A DNA stretch of 64,000 nucleotides, taken from the NCBI GenBank assembly GCA_965249035.1, contig CBDFKV010000003.1, positions 94,871 through 158,870 on the forward strand. The letters are read 5' to 3'. Every line of letters begins with the position of its first letter. The stretch's first letter is position 1. Positions 27,501 to 36,712 of this stretch are shown piece by piece. Below the pieces are notes generated by a model. It worked only from the letters and a program-made list of their open reading frames with translations, was not told the origin of the DNA and made no database searches. The translations under genes were made by a program, and so were the position numbers. Source of the stretch: CBDFKV01 sp965249035. GTDB taxonomy: Bacteria; Pseudomonadota; Gammaproteobacteria; Arenicellales; Poriferihabitantaceae.

Positions 27501-29146
27501 CACCCGGCGTAGGGCTGATTTCGCCACCGCCACATCATGACATTTACTCCATCGAGGACTTGGCCCAGCTTATTCACGACCTTAAAAACGTCAATCCAGA
27601 AGCACGGATATCGGTCAAGCTGGTTTCTGAAGTGGGCGTGGGTACGGTTGCGGCGGGCGTGTCTAAAGCACATGCTGACCACGTCACTATTTCCGGTTAC
27701 GACGGTGGCACCGGTGCCAGCCCGCTCACCTCAATCAAACACGCTGGCTCACCATGGGAAATTGGTCTATCTGAAACCCACCAAACGCTGGTGAAAAATA
27801 ACCTGCGTAGTCGTATTTGCGTACAGGCCGATGGTGGTATACGCACCGGTCGTGATGTAGTTATCGCTGCACTATTGGGCGCTGATGAATTTGGATTTGC
27901 AACCGCACCGTTGATCGCAGAAGGCTGCTTGATGATGCGCAAATGCCATCTCAATACCTGCCCGGTGGGCGTCGCCACTCAAAACCCCGAGCTGCGCAAG
28001 CGCTTTACCGGCAAGCCTGAGCACGTCATCAACTATTTCTTTTTTGTCGCCAAAGAAGTGCGCGAACTGATGTCGAAACTTGGCTATCGAACCATGAGCG
28101 AAATGGTGGGCCAAATGCAAAGCCTCAATATGCGCCGCGCGATCAAGCATTGGAAAGCTCATGGCTTGGACTACACACGCTTACTGACCAAGCCAGACGT
28201 AGATGATTCGATTGGTATTTTCCATAGTGAAACACAAGATCATGGGCTGAATAAAGCGCTTGATCGTCAATTGATCAAAAAGGCCAAAGCGGCACTGGAC
28301 TCGGGAACCAGCGTCCAAATTATTACCCGCTTTCATAACTACAACCGCTCAATCGGGGCGATGCTATCAGGTGAAGTAGCCCGTCGCTACGGTCATAAGG
28401 GTTTGCCCGACGACAGCATTTACATCAAAGCCAACGGCACCGCCGGGCAATCACTGGGTGCCTGGCTCGCGCGCGGCATCACCATTGATTTGGCGGGTGA
28501 AGCGAATGACTACGTCGGCAAAGGTTTATCCGGTGGAAGGATTGCGATATACCCGCAGGAAAACAGCGCCATCGGCAAAGCCGAAGACAATATTATCGTT
28601 GGCAATACTGCTTTGTACGGCGCGATCAGCGGTGAAGCCTATTTCCGCGGTGTCGGCGGTGAGCGTTTTTGCGTGCGCAACTCTGGCGCGATTGCGGTCG
28701 TCGAAGGCGTTGGCGACCATGGCTGTGAATACATGACTGGTGGGGTGATGGTTTGTTTGGGCAGCACCGGGCGCAACTTTGCAGCCGGAATGTCCGGCGG
28801 TATCGCCTATGTCTGGGACCAAGAAGGGCGATTTACTGAACGGTGTAATACTGAGATGGTTGAGTTAGAAGCACTTACCACCGACACCCCAGACCTGGAC
28901 GCCACAACCATCGCCAGCGACTTGACCCGCTATGATGAGAGCCGCTTAAAAGCGCTGATAAAACAACATAAACACTATACTAACAGCGCCGTTGCCACCG
29001 ATTTATTGGATCGCTGGGAAGCTGTCCACGGTCAGTTTATCAAAGTCATGCCCGCCGATTATAAGCGAGCACTGGAAGACCAATATGCAGCGAGTGCAAC
29101 CAAACAGACCAAGCAACCCAGCACTGCGGAGGTGAAAAATGGGTAA
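24533..29146 (+). CDS. gltB: Glutamate synthase (NADPH) large subunit
   Basis: A 1537-residue subunit. A short propeptide precedes the nucleophilic Cys22 (EHDACGVGFV) of the Ntn glutaminase domain. The central and FMN-binding synthase domains follow, with the iron-sulfur cysteines in MRKCHLNTCPVGVATQ, then the C-terminal beta-helix (GRNFAAGMSGG). With GltD it makes two glutamates from glutamine and 2-oxoglutarate. It overlaps gltD by 8 nt. Full length for the bacterial enzyme. Confidence 0.96.
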   Translation: MSRGCLPPRQGLYDPANEHDACGVGFVANINGTRNHDIVAKALEILCRLEHRGAVGADAKAGDGAGILFQVPNQFLRENVDFELPEFGQYAVGMVFLPKEPSAQARAIAVIESFIQQENQTVLGWRYVPVNSKALGDTIKPSEPDTWQVFIRCADGCKDTDAFERKLFVIRKQIENQMALATWEGSETVYFSSLSTRLINYKGVLLADQLAAYFPELADARMQSAMALVHQRFSTNTFPTWDLAHPFRLIAHNGEINTVRGNRNWMAARRHSMASELFGDDLEKVFPLIQGGQSDSASFDNTLELLSLSGYSLSHAVMMMIPEAWSGNPMMDAKRRAFYEYHAALMEPWDGPAAVAFTDGRQIGATLDRNGLRPARYLVTDDGLCVMASEMGVLDIPEEKIIKKWRLQPGKMFLIDLEEGRIVEDEEIKADLAASQPYQSWLNKTQLAVHKLPHVIGAMAPDRKTLLNTQQAFGYSQEDIKFLLRPMLETGMEATGSMGTDVPPSVMSAKSKHLSTYFKQNFAQVTNPPIDPIREDVVMSLVTLIGPRPNLLDRHNGGKSMRLEALQPILTNAELEAIRKIEDRTDSFLSRTIDICYPANQGAAGMKPALGAICRRAESLVHKGNNILILSDRWVDVDQVAIPALLATAAVHHHLIRKGLRTKTGLLVETGSAIEIHHFATLAGYGAEAINPYLALDTIHAELSTLSNETRFTAARERYIKAIGKGLKKVMSKMGISTYQSYCGAQIFDAIGLSSDFLNQYFTGTATTIEGAGLYEIARETMRWHQQAYGNNPIYDKHLNVGGEYAVRERGERHAWTTDSISKLQHAVRGNDWNTYQEFATTMNDQRGRLLNLRGLFTLNFAPKPVPLHEVEPVTDIVKRFATGAMSFGSISYEAHSTLARAMNELGGKSNTGEGGEEASRFNPLEDGSPNPERSAIKQVASGRFGVTTEYLVNADDIQIKMAQGAKPGEGGQLPGYKVNQQIASVRHSTPGVGLISPPPHHDIYSIEDLAQLIHDLKNVNPEARISVKLVSEVGVGTVAAGVSKAHADHVTISGYDGGTGASPLTSIKHAGSPWEIGLSETHQTLVKNNLRSRICVQADGGIRTGRDVVIAALLGADEFGFATAPLIAEGCLMMRKCHLNTCPVGVATQNPELRKRFTGKPEHVINYFFFVAKEVRELMSKLGYRTMSEMVGQMQSLNMRRAIKHWKAHGLDYTRLLTKPDVDDSIGIFHSETQDHGLNKALDRQLIKKAKAALDSGTSVQIITRFHNYNRSIGAMLSGEVARRYGHKGLPDDSIYIKANGTAGQSLGAWLARGITIDLAGEANDYVGKGLSGGRIAIYPQENSAIGKAEDNIIVGNTALYGAISGEAYFRGVGGERFCVRNSGAIAVVEGVGDHGCEYMTGGVMVCLGSTGRNFAAGMSGGIAYVWDQEGRFTERCNTEMVELEALTTDTPDLDATTIASDLTRYDESRLKALIKQHKHYTNSAVATDLLDRWEAVHGQFIKVMPADYKRALEDQYAASATKQTKQPSTAEVKNG

Positions 29147-30593
29147 GCCAACGGGGTTTATCGAAGTCGAACTGAAAGATCGTTCTTATGCGCCGGTTGA
29201 GAAGCGGATTCAACATTTCAAAGAATTTATTATCAATCTCGATGACCAAGAGTTAGCCGCGCAAGCGTCACGCTGCATGGATTGTGGCATTCCGTTTTGC
29301 CATCAAGGTTGCCCGGTCAATAACCATATCCCCGACTGGAATGACTTAGTCTATCAGCAGGACTGGAAGGCAGCTCTGGATCAGCTACATTCGACCAATA
29401 ATTTCCCGGAATTTACCGGCCGCATCTGCCCTGCGCCCTGTGAAGAATCTTGCACTCTGAATATTAATAGTGCGCCGGTGACGATCAAAACTATTGAGCA
29501 AGCGATTGTCGAAAAAGGTTGGGAACAAGGCTGGATTAAGCCACGAATTGCCCGCCATCGCAGTGGTAAGCGTGTTGCAGTCATTGGTTCCGGCCCCGCC
29601 GGATTGGCCTGCGCACAGCAATTGGCGCGCGCGGGGCACATGGTTGATGTGTACGAAAAACAGCAGCGGATCGGTGGTTTATTGCGCTACGGTATCCCCG
29701 ATTTTAAGCTGGAAAAACACATTATTGATCGACGCATCGGCCAAATGCGCCGTGAAGGCGTGCATTTTCACACCAACACCCACGTCGGGACAGAGTTACC
29801 GATGTACAAACTGTGGCAGAAGTTTGATTCAGTCGTGGTGGCAATCGGTTCTGAAAAGCCGCGCAACTTACCCGTACCAGGCCGTGATCTCGGCGGTGTT
29901 TATTATGCGATGGATTTTCTGCGTGCTAATAGCGCCAAGGTTCAGGGCGATTTTGATGCCAACGAACACTTCATCTCTGCCAAAAGTAAGCACGTGTTGG
30001 TTATTGGTGGGGGCGATACGGGCTCTGATTGCATCGGCACCTCTATCCGGCAAGGTGCAGCCAAGGTCACCCAGATTGAAATCATGCCGCAACCGCCCGA
30101 GCAAGAAGATAAGGCGATGGTTTGGCCCGAATGGCCCAATAAAATGCGTACTTCAAGCTCACAGCAGGAAGGTTGTGAACGTCAATGGAGTGTGGCCACC
30201 CAGTCATTCGAAAGCGATGCGGAAGGCAACGTCAAAGCGGCTAATTGTATTCAAGTGGAGTGGCTCAAAGACGATCACGGTCGCTGGCAAATGAGTGAAG
30301 TGGCAGGCTCGGAATTTCAAATCAAAGCCGAGCACGTACTGTTGGCCATGGGCTTCATACACCCGGTTCACGTAGGCATGCTTGATGAATTAGGTGTTGC
30401 TCTAGATCCAGCCGGTAATGTCAAAGCGCCAATCAGCGGCGACCTGGCTTATCAAACCTCAGTTGAAGGCGTGTTTGCCACCGGCGATGCACGCCGCGGA
30501 CAATCGCTTGTGGTTTGGGCGATTCGTGAAGGTCGCCAAGCAGCGCGTTCGGTGGATGAATATCTGCGTGGCGATAGCGAACTACCGCTATAA
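29139..30593 (+). CDS. gltD: Glutamate synthase (NADPH) small subunit
   Basis: A 484-residue flavoprotein. The N-terminal cysteine cluster CMDCGIPFCHQGCPV binds 4Fe-4S centres; the FAD motif is GSGPAGLACAQQLARAG and the NADPH motif GGGDTGSDCIG. It transfers electrons from NADPH to GltB. It overlaps the end of gltB, so the subunits are coupled. Confidence 0.96.
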   Translation: MGKPTGFIEVELKDRSYAPVEKRIQHFKEFIINLDDQELAAQASRCMDCGIPFCHQGCPVNNHIPDWNDLVYQQDWKAALDQLHSTNNFPEFTGRICPAPCEESCTLNINSAPVTIKTIEQAIVEKGWEQGWIKPRIARHRSGKRVAVIGSGPAGLACAQQLARAGHMVDVYEKQQRIGGLLRYGIPDFKLEKHIIDRRIGQMRREGVHFHTNTHVGTELPMYKLWQKFDSVVVAIGSEKPRNLPVPGRDLGGVYYAMDFLRANSAKVQGDFDANEHFISAKSKHVLVIGGGDTGSDCIGTSIRQGAAKVTQIEIMPQPPEQEDKAMVWPEWPNKMRTSSSQQEGCERQWSVATQSFESDAEGNVKAANCIQVEWLKDDHGRWQMSEVAGSEFQIKAEHVLLAMGFIHPVHVGMLDELGVALDPAGNVKAPISGDLAYQTSVEGVFATGDARRGQSLVVWAIREGRQAARSVDEYLRGDSELPL

Positions 30594-30711
30594 AACGGCC
30601 ATTGGCTTTGATAGCGTGGGCGATGCTGCTTCCTCTCATTTGTCGAGTCTGGGGTGATACAATCACGCCACCAGTTGATTTAAGAAAACGGACACCCTAG
30701 AGAACATAATA

Positions 30712-31761
30712 ATGGCACAAAAAAACGACCGCTATCTACGCGCCTTACGTCGAGAAGACGTTGATTGCACCCCAGTTTGGATCATGCGTCAAGCTGGTCG
30801 CTATCTGCCGGAATATCGTGCCACACGCAAGCAAGCGGGAGATTTCCTGACCTTATGTAAAACACCTGAATTGGCCTGCGAAGTAACTTTACAGCCGTTG
30901 GAGCGATTTGACCTAGACGCGGCGATTTTATTTTCTGACATTTTGACCATTCCCGATGCCATGGGGCTGGGATTGACGCTGGAAGAAGGGGTTGGCCCCA
31001 AGTTCTCCAAGCCAATTCGCAGCGTCAAAGCGATCGACAAACTCGACGTGGTGGATATGGATGATCTTCGCTACGTTACCGACGCGGTTAAGCTCATTCG
31101 CCAAGAATTAGATGATCGAGTGCCATTGATCGGCTTTGCCGGCAGCCCCTGGACGCTAATGACTTACATGGTCGAAGGTGGCAGCAGCAAGGATTTCCAG
31201 CACGCCAAAGGCATGCTACACAGCGAGCCTGACGCGGCACACCGCTTGCTGGGGAAAATAACTGATTCGGTCGGCGAATATCTGCGTCAACAAGTGCTCG
31301 CAGGCGCGCAATCGCTGATGCTGTTTGATACCTGGGGCGGGGCTTTGTCCACACCCATGTACTTACAATATTCTCTCGCGTATATGTGGAAGATTGTGTT
31401 TGATTTAAAGCGTGACCCCAAAACCAAAGATGTTCCGATCACCTTATTTACCAAGGGCGGTGGCCAATGGCTGGAGCAATTAACGGCAACTGGCTGCGAC
31501 GGCCTCGGTATTGACTGGACCACGCCGCTTCAAAGTGCGCGCCTAGCGGTGGGTGATCGCGTTGCTTTACAAGGCAATATGGATCCAACCGCTCTTTACG
31601 GCACGCCGGACACGGTTCGTGCGGAGGTTAAAAAAGTACTGAACGATTTTGGCCCCGGTAATGGCCATATCTTCAACCTCGGCCACGGTATTCATCCCGG
31701 CATTGATCCAGAAAACGTCAAGGCGATGGTGGATGCGGTCCACGAGTTTTCCCAGCGTTAA
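30712..31761 (+). CDS. hemE: Uroporphyrinogen decarboxylase
   Basis: A 349-residue enzyme with the N-terminal signature PVWIMRQAGRYLPEYR, the block GFAGSPWTLMTYMVEGG and the C-terminal FNLGHGIHPGIDPENV. It decarboxylates the four acetate side chains of uroporphyrinogen III to give coproporphyrinogen III. It has its own 118-nt upstream gap after gltD. Confidence 0.96.
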   Translation: MAQKNDRYLRALRREDVDCTPVWIMRQAGRYLPEYRATRKQAGDFLTLCKTPELACEVTLQPLERFDLDAAILFSDILTIPDAMGLGLTLEEGVGPKFSKPIRSVKAIDKLDVVDMDDLRYVTDAVKLIRQELDDRVPLIGFAGSPWTLMTYMVEGGSSKDFQHAKGMLHSEPDAAHRLLGKITDSVGEYLRQQVLAGAQSLMLFDTWGGALSTPMYLQYSLAYMWKIVFDLKRDPKTKDVPITLFTKGGGQWLEQLTATGCDGLGIDWTTPLQSARLAVGDRVALQGNMDPTALYGTPDTVRAEVKKVLNDFGPGNGHIFNLGHGIHPGIDPENVKAMVDAVHEFSQR

Positions 31762-31845
31762 TCAACACACCAGCACTGCACCAACGACTGGCGGACCCAG
31801 GCAATTCGGTTATACTTATAGGCCGGTTTAACCTTAAACAGCATC

Positions 31846-33132
31846 ATGCTCACCGCTCAACAAGCTGAATTACCCCAATCGATAGAAGAGACGATTACCA
31901 CTATCGGTAAAGCCGCGCGCGCGGCCAGCCGGGTTATCGCTCAGGCAGAAACCCAGCAAAAGGATGCCGCTCTTAACGCGATTGCGGATGCGCTGATCGC
32001 CGCTGAAGCGTCTTTGATTAGCGAAAATGCTAAAGACTTAGCTGCTGGTAAGGCCAAAGGTTTAACCGCAGCACTGCTTGATCGTCTGGAGCTAGATAGC
32101 AGCCGCATAACCGCCATGGCGGATGGCTTACGCCAAATTGCCACCCTGCCTGATCCTGTGGGCGAAATCAGCGATATGAGCTTTCGCCCCAGCGGGATTC
32201 AAGTCGGCAAAATGCGTATGCCGCTAGGCGTCATCGGGATTATTTATGAGTCGCGCCCCAATGTCACCGCTGATGCGGCAGCGCTGTGCTTGAAATCTGG
32301 TAATAGCGTGATCTTGCGCGGCGGTTCTGAAGCCATTCATTCCAATCAGGCGATAGCAGCCTGCATTCATACCGGACTGAAACAAGCGGGCTTGCCGATC
32401 GAATGCATTCAGGTGGTGCCAACGACCGACCGTGCCGCAGTTGGTGCACTGATCACTGCGGACGAATACGTAGATATCATCATCCCACGCGGTGGTAAGG
32501 GCTTGATTGCGCGCATCAGCCAGGAAGCCAGTATCCCCGTGATCAAACACCTAGATGGCATTTGTCACGTCTATATCGATGATCACGCTGACTACCAAAA
32601 AGCGATTGATGTGGCCTACAACGCCAAAGCTCGCCGCTACGGAATTTGCGGCGCGATGGAAACGCTGCTAGTTGCCAACAGCATGGCCCAAACCGTGCTA
32701 CCCACCTTAGCCAAACAGTATGCCGCTAAGGGCATAGAGGTACGCGGCTGTGAGAAAACCCGCGCCATCCTTGCAGACGCGGTTAGCGCCAGTGAAGAAG
32801 ATTGGTCAACCGAATATCTCGCCGGGATTTTATCGATCAAAGTGGTTGATGGTTTAGACCAAGCGATCCAACATATTAATCACTACGGCTCGCACCACAC
32901 CGATGCCATCATCACAGAAAATGTTAGCAACAGTCGCCGCTTTCTGCGTGAAGTAGATTCAGCATCGGTGATGCTGAACGCCTCAACCCAGTTTGCTGAC
33001 GGCTTTGAGTATGGTCTGGGTGCAGAAATCGGTATCAGCACGGATAAATTACACGTGCGTGGCCCAGTCGGCTTAGAAGGCTTAACTTGCCAGAAATATG
33101 TCGTTATCGGCGACGGCCATACTCGTCCCTGA
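31846..33132 (+). CDS. proA: Gamma-glutamyl phosphate reductase
   Basis: A 428-residue aldehyde dehydrogenase-fold enzyme of proline synthesis. GVIGIIYESRPNVTADAAALCLKS, the catalytic cysteine region DGICHVY and the ending GRGPVGLEGL-like LHVRGPVGLEGL are present. It reduces glutamyl-5-phosphate to glutamate semialdehyde. No proB is adjacent. Confidence 0.95.
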   Translation: MLTAQQAELPQSIEETITTIGKAARAASRVIAQAETQQKDAALNAIADALIAAEASLISENAKDLAAGKAKGLTAALLDRLELDSSRITAMADGLRQIATLPDPVGEISDMSFRPSGIQVGKMRMPLGVIGIIYESRPNVTADAAALCLKSGNSVILRGGSEAIHSNQAIAACIHTGLKQAGLPIECIQVVPTTDRAAVGALITADEYVDIIIPRGGKGLIARISQEASIPVIKHLDGICHVYIDDHADYQKAIDVAYNAKARRYGICGAMETLLVANSMAQTVLPTLAKQYAAKGIEVRGCEKTRAILADAVSASEEDWSTEYLAGILSIKVVDGLDQAIQHINHYGSHHTDAIITENVSNSRRFLREVDSASVMLNASTQFADGFEYGLGAEIGISTDKLHVRGPVGLEGLTCQKYVVIGDGHTRP

Positions 33133-33143
33133 ATATTTAATCG

Positions 33144-33392
33144 ATGTCCATCACCTGCATCCTGCACGGCAGTTTTGAGGATTTATTGGCTGATGCCAGC
33201 GAGGGCAATGAAATCCAACTAAGTACCGCAATCGCCACTTCAGCTCGCGCAGTATTTTCCCACTTTAAGATCGATACTGATCTGATTCAGCACGTTATTT
33301 TAGATGGGCGCTACATTTACGAAGCCGATTGGGATACACCACTAGCGAGCGGAGCTACATTGCGTATTTGGCCACGGATCGCAGGCGGCTAA
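33144..33392 (+). CDS. MoaD/ThiS-like ubiquitin-fold protein ending in Gly-Gly
   Basis: An 82-residue protein ending IWPRIAGG. The C-terminal Gly-Gly after a P-x-I-AGG turn, the length and the DTPLASGATLRIWP strand resemble the beta-grasp sulfur carriers MoaD and ThiS. It lies 11 nt after proA. No adenylating enzyme or sulfur-acceptor partner is beside it, and a true moaD is at 7133. It may be a sulfur carrier or a ubiquitin-like modifier; the role is open. Confidence 0.6.
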   Translation: MSITCILHGSFEDLLADASEGNEIQLSTAIATSARAVFSHFKIDTDLIQHVILDGRYIYEADWDTPLASGATLRIWPRIAGG

Positions 33393-33431
33393 TTGTGATC
33401 GCGCTTACTTTTTAACCCAGCCCTCTGAGCA

Positions 33432-33743
33432 ATGGAAATCATACGAAGCAAAGCGTTCAAGCCCGATCGAGCATGGGATGCAAAAGATATTGCCACTATG
33501 AATGGCATAACAACGCGACTGCACTGGACTGATCAACCCTACCAATGGCATGTGAACGAAGGCCAAGAAGTATTTGTTGTACTTGATGGCGTTGTCGAAA
33601 TGCTTTTTATCTCGGACGGCAAACAGGAATCAACGATCTTATGTGCCGGAGACATATTCTATGCATCAGAAGGAACCGAGCACGTAGCGCACCCAAAAGG
33701 TGAAGCTAGAATTTTGGTAGTTGAATCAGAAGCAAGCGTATAA
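33432..33743 (+). CDS. Small cupin-domain protein
   Basis: A 103-residue single-cupin protein. It has the two cupin motifs, WHVNEGQEVFVVLDGVVEM and GDIFYASEGTEHVAHP, with metal-binding candidates His, Glu and His. Enzyme or binding role is unknown. It is convergent with the deoxynucleoside kinase gene, 8 nt apart. Confidence 0.8.
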   Translation: MEIIRSKAFKPDRAWDAKDIATMNGITTRLHWTDQPYQWHVNEGQEVFVVLDGVVEMLFISDGKQESTILCAGDIFYASEGTEHVAHPKGEARILVVESEASV

Positions 33744-33751
33744 AAAGATAG

Positions 33752-34393
33752 TTAAATCATCGGGTTAAAATAATTCCGCCCACGGCTGGTATTGGCTATT
33801 TGGTTTACCAGCAGCTCAAAATGCTCGTCATTTTCCAGGAAATTCAGGTTTTCTGCATTGATCACCAATAAAGGTGAGTGCAAATAGTTCAAGAAAAACC
33901 GTGCATAGGTTTCCACCAGATCGCTTAAATAATCCGGGCTAATCAGTTTTTCGTATTTGACCCCGCGGCGCTTGATCCGGCGGGTCAAAACCTCGACCGG
34001 CGCCTGTAAGTAGACCACCAAATCTGGCACTGGCACCCGTGGTGATAGCGATTCATACACAGCGTAATACAAATCCAGCTCGTCTTTTTCCAGCGTCAGC
34101 TCGGCAAATAGTGGATCTTTTTCGAGCATAAAATCCGACACGACCCCGCGTGAAAATAAATCCGCTTGGCCCAAATCACGTAATTGTTTGACCCGCTGAA
34201 ATAAAAAGTACAGCTGTGCTTGCAGTGCGTATTGTTCCGGATTTTCGTAAAAGCGCTCCAAAAACGGATTATCAGACGGCTCTTCAAACAGCGTTTGAAA
34301 CCCAAACGCATCCGCTAAGCGACGCGTCAGTGTCGTCTTGCCGACCCCAATAGGCCCTTCTACTACGATATGTCGGTGTTGAATATCTTTCAT
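33752..34393 (-). CDS. Deoxynucleoside kinase (dGK/dAK/dNK family)
   Basis: A 213-residue P-loop kinase with VEGPIGVGKTTLTRRLA at the N-terminus. The family's ERF box is FLERFYENP, and the arginine-rich lid is RRIKRRGVKYE. The family phosphorylates deoxynucleosides for salvage; the exact base preference cannot be fixed. It lies 21 nt downstream of metG on the same strand and is probably cotranscribed. Confidence 0.85.
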   Translation of the reverse strand: MKDIQHRHIVVEGPIGVGKTTLTRRLADAFGFQTLFEEPSDNPFLERFYENPEQYALQAQLYFLFQRVKQLRDLGQADLFSRGVVSDFMLEKDPLFAELTLEKDELDLYYAVYESLSPRVPVPDLVVYLQAPVEVLTRRIKRRGVKYEKLISPDYLSDLVETYARFFLNYLHSPLLVINAENLNFLENDEHFELLVNQIANTSRGRNYFNPMI

Positions 34394-34414
34394 GAATCGA
34401 TCTTTGCCAATGCC

Positions 34415-36487
34415 CTATTTAACCCGCATACCAGGCGCGGCGCCGCTATCTGGAGACAGCAGGAAAATCTCCGACCCACCCGGGCCAGCGGCCATCACCA
34501 TGCCTTCTGACAAGCCAAAGCGCATTTTACGCGGCGCCAGATTAGCCACCATCACGGTGAGTTTACCTACCAGTTCTTCGGGCTGATAGGCCGACTTAAT
34601 CCCGGCGAATACATTACGGCTTTCGCCGCCCAGGTCGAGGGTTAATTGCAATAATTTATCGGCCCCTTCAACGTGCTGCGCATCTACTATTTTGGCAATC
34701 CGCAGGTCCACTTTGGCGAAGGCGTCAAAATCAATTTCCCTGCTGATCGGGTCATCTATTAAGGGGCTTTTGGTACTCGCATCGGTTTCGGCTGCGACTT
34801 TATCTTTTGGTGCCGCGGTAATCTTCAATTCTTCTTCCAGTGCAACTTTAGTGTCTTCTATCATGGCATCGATTTGTTTAGGATCAATCCGCGTCATCAA
34901 TGGTTTATAGGCATTAATCGTCGTACCGACTAATGGCGTACTTAAATCATCCCACGCCATCGCATCAATGTTTAGAAATGCCTCTGAGTCGGCCGCAAGC
35001 TGTGGTAATACAGGCTTTAACATCCCGATCAATACCCGAAACAGGTTCAAACCTTGCGTACATACGCCCTGCACTTCATCACGGCGCGCTTCATCTTTGA
35101 TCAACACCCACGGCTGAGCCTGATCAACATACTGGTTGGCTTTATCCGCCAGCGCCATGATGTCGCGAATAGCGCGGCTATAACGACGACTCTCGTAGCC
35201 ATCGCTAACCTGGGGCAACATGGCAGTAAATTCCTCAAACAAGGCTGGATCAGGCAGCGTATCACTTAGCTTGCTGTCAAATTGCTTGACGAGAAAGCCC
35301 GCACAACGGCTGGCAATATTGACCAGTTTTCCGACTAAATCCGAATTCACCCGCGCCTGAAAATCTTCCAGGCTAAGATCGATGTCGTCAATTCCATCGT
35401 CTAGTTTAGCTGCGAAATAATATCGCAAATACTCGGGCCGAAAATTATTCAGATAGGTTCGCGCCTTGATAAACGTGCCCTTGGATTTAGACATCTTCTG
35501 ACCATTGACGGTCAAAAAGCCGTGACACCACACATTGGTCGGCGTGCGATAACCCGCGCCATACAGCTCAGCCGGCCAAAACAAGGTGTGAAACCGCGCG
35601 ATATCTTTGCCGACAAAATGCACCATTTCATAGTCACTGTCCGCTTTCAGATAATCATCAAACTCCAAGCCTTCGGTGCGGTCACAGAGGTTTTTGAAGC
35701 TGGCCAGATAGCCAATCGGTGCATCCAGCCAGACATAAAAATATTTGTCAGTCTCGCCCGGGATTTGAAACCCCCAGTAAGGCGCATTGCGCGAAATATC
35801 CCACTCAAACAGCTCTTCTTCGAATAACTCTTTTTGCTTATTGGCAATCTCAGTCTGGGTGTGGCCCTGATTCAACCATTCCAGCAAGAATTCACGAAAA
35901 TCCCCGAGCTTAAAAAATAGCTGCTCTGAATCACGCTCTACGGGCACTGCACCCGAAACCACCGAATAGGGGTCCTTTAAATCAGTCGGTGAATAGGTCT
36001 CGCCGCAGACATCACAGTTGTCGCCGTATTGGTCTTCTGAATCACAATTCGGGCAAGTACCTTTAACAAAGCGATCCGGTAAAAACATTTCCCGCTTCGG
36101 ATCATAAAACTGAGAGATCGTTCGCCTTGAGATATGCCCACCTGCTTTGAGGCGATTATAAATCTCAGATGAAATCTCACGGTTTTCGTCAGAATGAGTG
36201 CTGTAATAATTATCAAACTCAATCAGAAAATCGCCAAAATCAGCCGCATGCTCGCCATGAACACGATCAATCAACGCTTGGGGGGTGATGCCTTCTGCTT
36301 CCGCGCGCAACATAATCGGCGTACCGTGGGCATCATCTGCGCAGACGTAATGGCAGGTATTGCCGCGCATTTTCTGAAACCGCGCCCAAATATCGGTTTG
36401 GATATACTCGACCATATGACCAATATGGATCGGGCCATTGGCATAAGGCAGAGCGCTGGTGACAAGAATACGGCGTTGACTAGACAT
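34415..36487 (-). CDS. metG: Methionyl-tRNA synthetase
   Basis: A 690-residue class I synthetase. It has the HIGH-type motif GPIHIGHM, a four-cysteine zinc site (CPNC and CDVCGE near residues 144-162), the KMSKSKGTFI loop, an anticodon-binding helical domain and a C-terminal tRNA-binding (EMAP II-like) domain from about residue 590. It charges initiator and elongator tRNA(Met). It is transcribed away from mrp across a 225-nt gap. Confidence 0.96.
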   Translation of the reverse strand: MSSQRRILVTSALPYANGPIHIGHMVEYIQTDIWARFQKMRGNTCHYVCADDAHGTPIMLRAEAEGITPQALIDRVHGEHAADFGDFLIEFDNYYSTHSDENREISSEIYNRLKAGGHISRRTISQFYDPKREMFLPDRFVKGTCPNCDSEDQYGDNCDVCGETYSPTDLKDPYSVVSGAVPVERDSEQLFFKLGDFREFLLEWLNQGHTQTEIANKQKELFEEELFEWDISRNAPYWGFQIPGETDKYFYVWLDAPIGYLASFKNLCDRTEGLEFDDYLKADSDYEMVHFVGKDIARFHTLFWPAELYGAGYRTPTNVWCHGFLTVNGQKMSKSKGTFIKARTYLNNFRPEYLRYYFAAKLDDGIDDIDLSLEDFQARVNSDLVGKLVNIASRCAGFLVKQFDSKLSDTLPDPALFEEFTAMLPQVSDGYESRRYSRAIRDIMALADKANQYVDQAQPWVLIKDEARRDEVQGVCTQGLNLFRVLIGMLKPVLPQLAADSEAFLNIDAMAWDDLSTPLVGTTINAYKPLMTRIDPKQIDAMIEDTKVALEEELKITAAPKDKVAAETDASTKSPLIDDPISREIDFDAFAKVDLRIAKIVDAQHVEGADKLLQLTLDLGGESRNVFAGIKSAYQPEELVGKLTVMVANLAPRKMRFGLSEGMVMAAGPGGSEIFLLSPDSGAAPGMRVK

Positions 36488-36712
36488 GATTGGGCTTCTA
36501 TCGCTGAGTGGCTATTTCATTGAGCTTATTGTTAATTTATCCTGCAGCGCTTGCCACAGCTGTTTGCTATTATACGCCATTAAAATCCAGGCGACAGAAG
36601 CAAACGGATGGCTATTGTGGCGATTTTTCTGATACCGTCCCAATCCGGTTTTGCGACCTTGAACCGGGGGTGAAATGCCCCCATATTCGACCAACCTAAT
36701 GACGAAACAATA

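Noticed and set aside
29494..30294. Long 266-codon frame inside gltD on the same strand
   Set aside because: It overlaps gltD fully in another frame, and its composition (many Arg, Ser, Trp) is that of a shadow frame. gltD has all family motifs.
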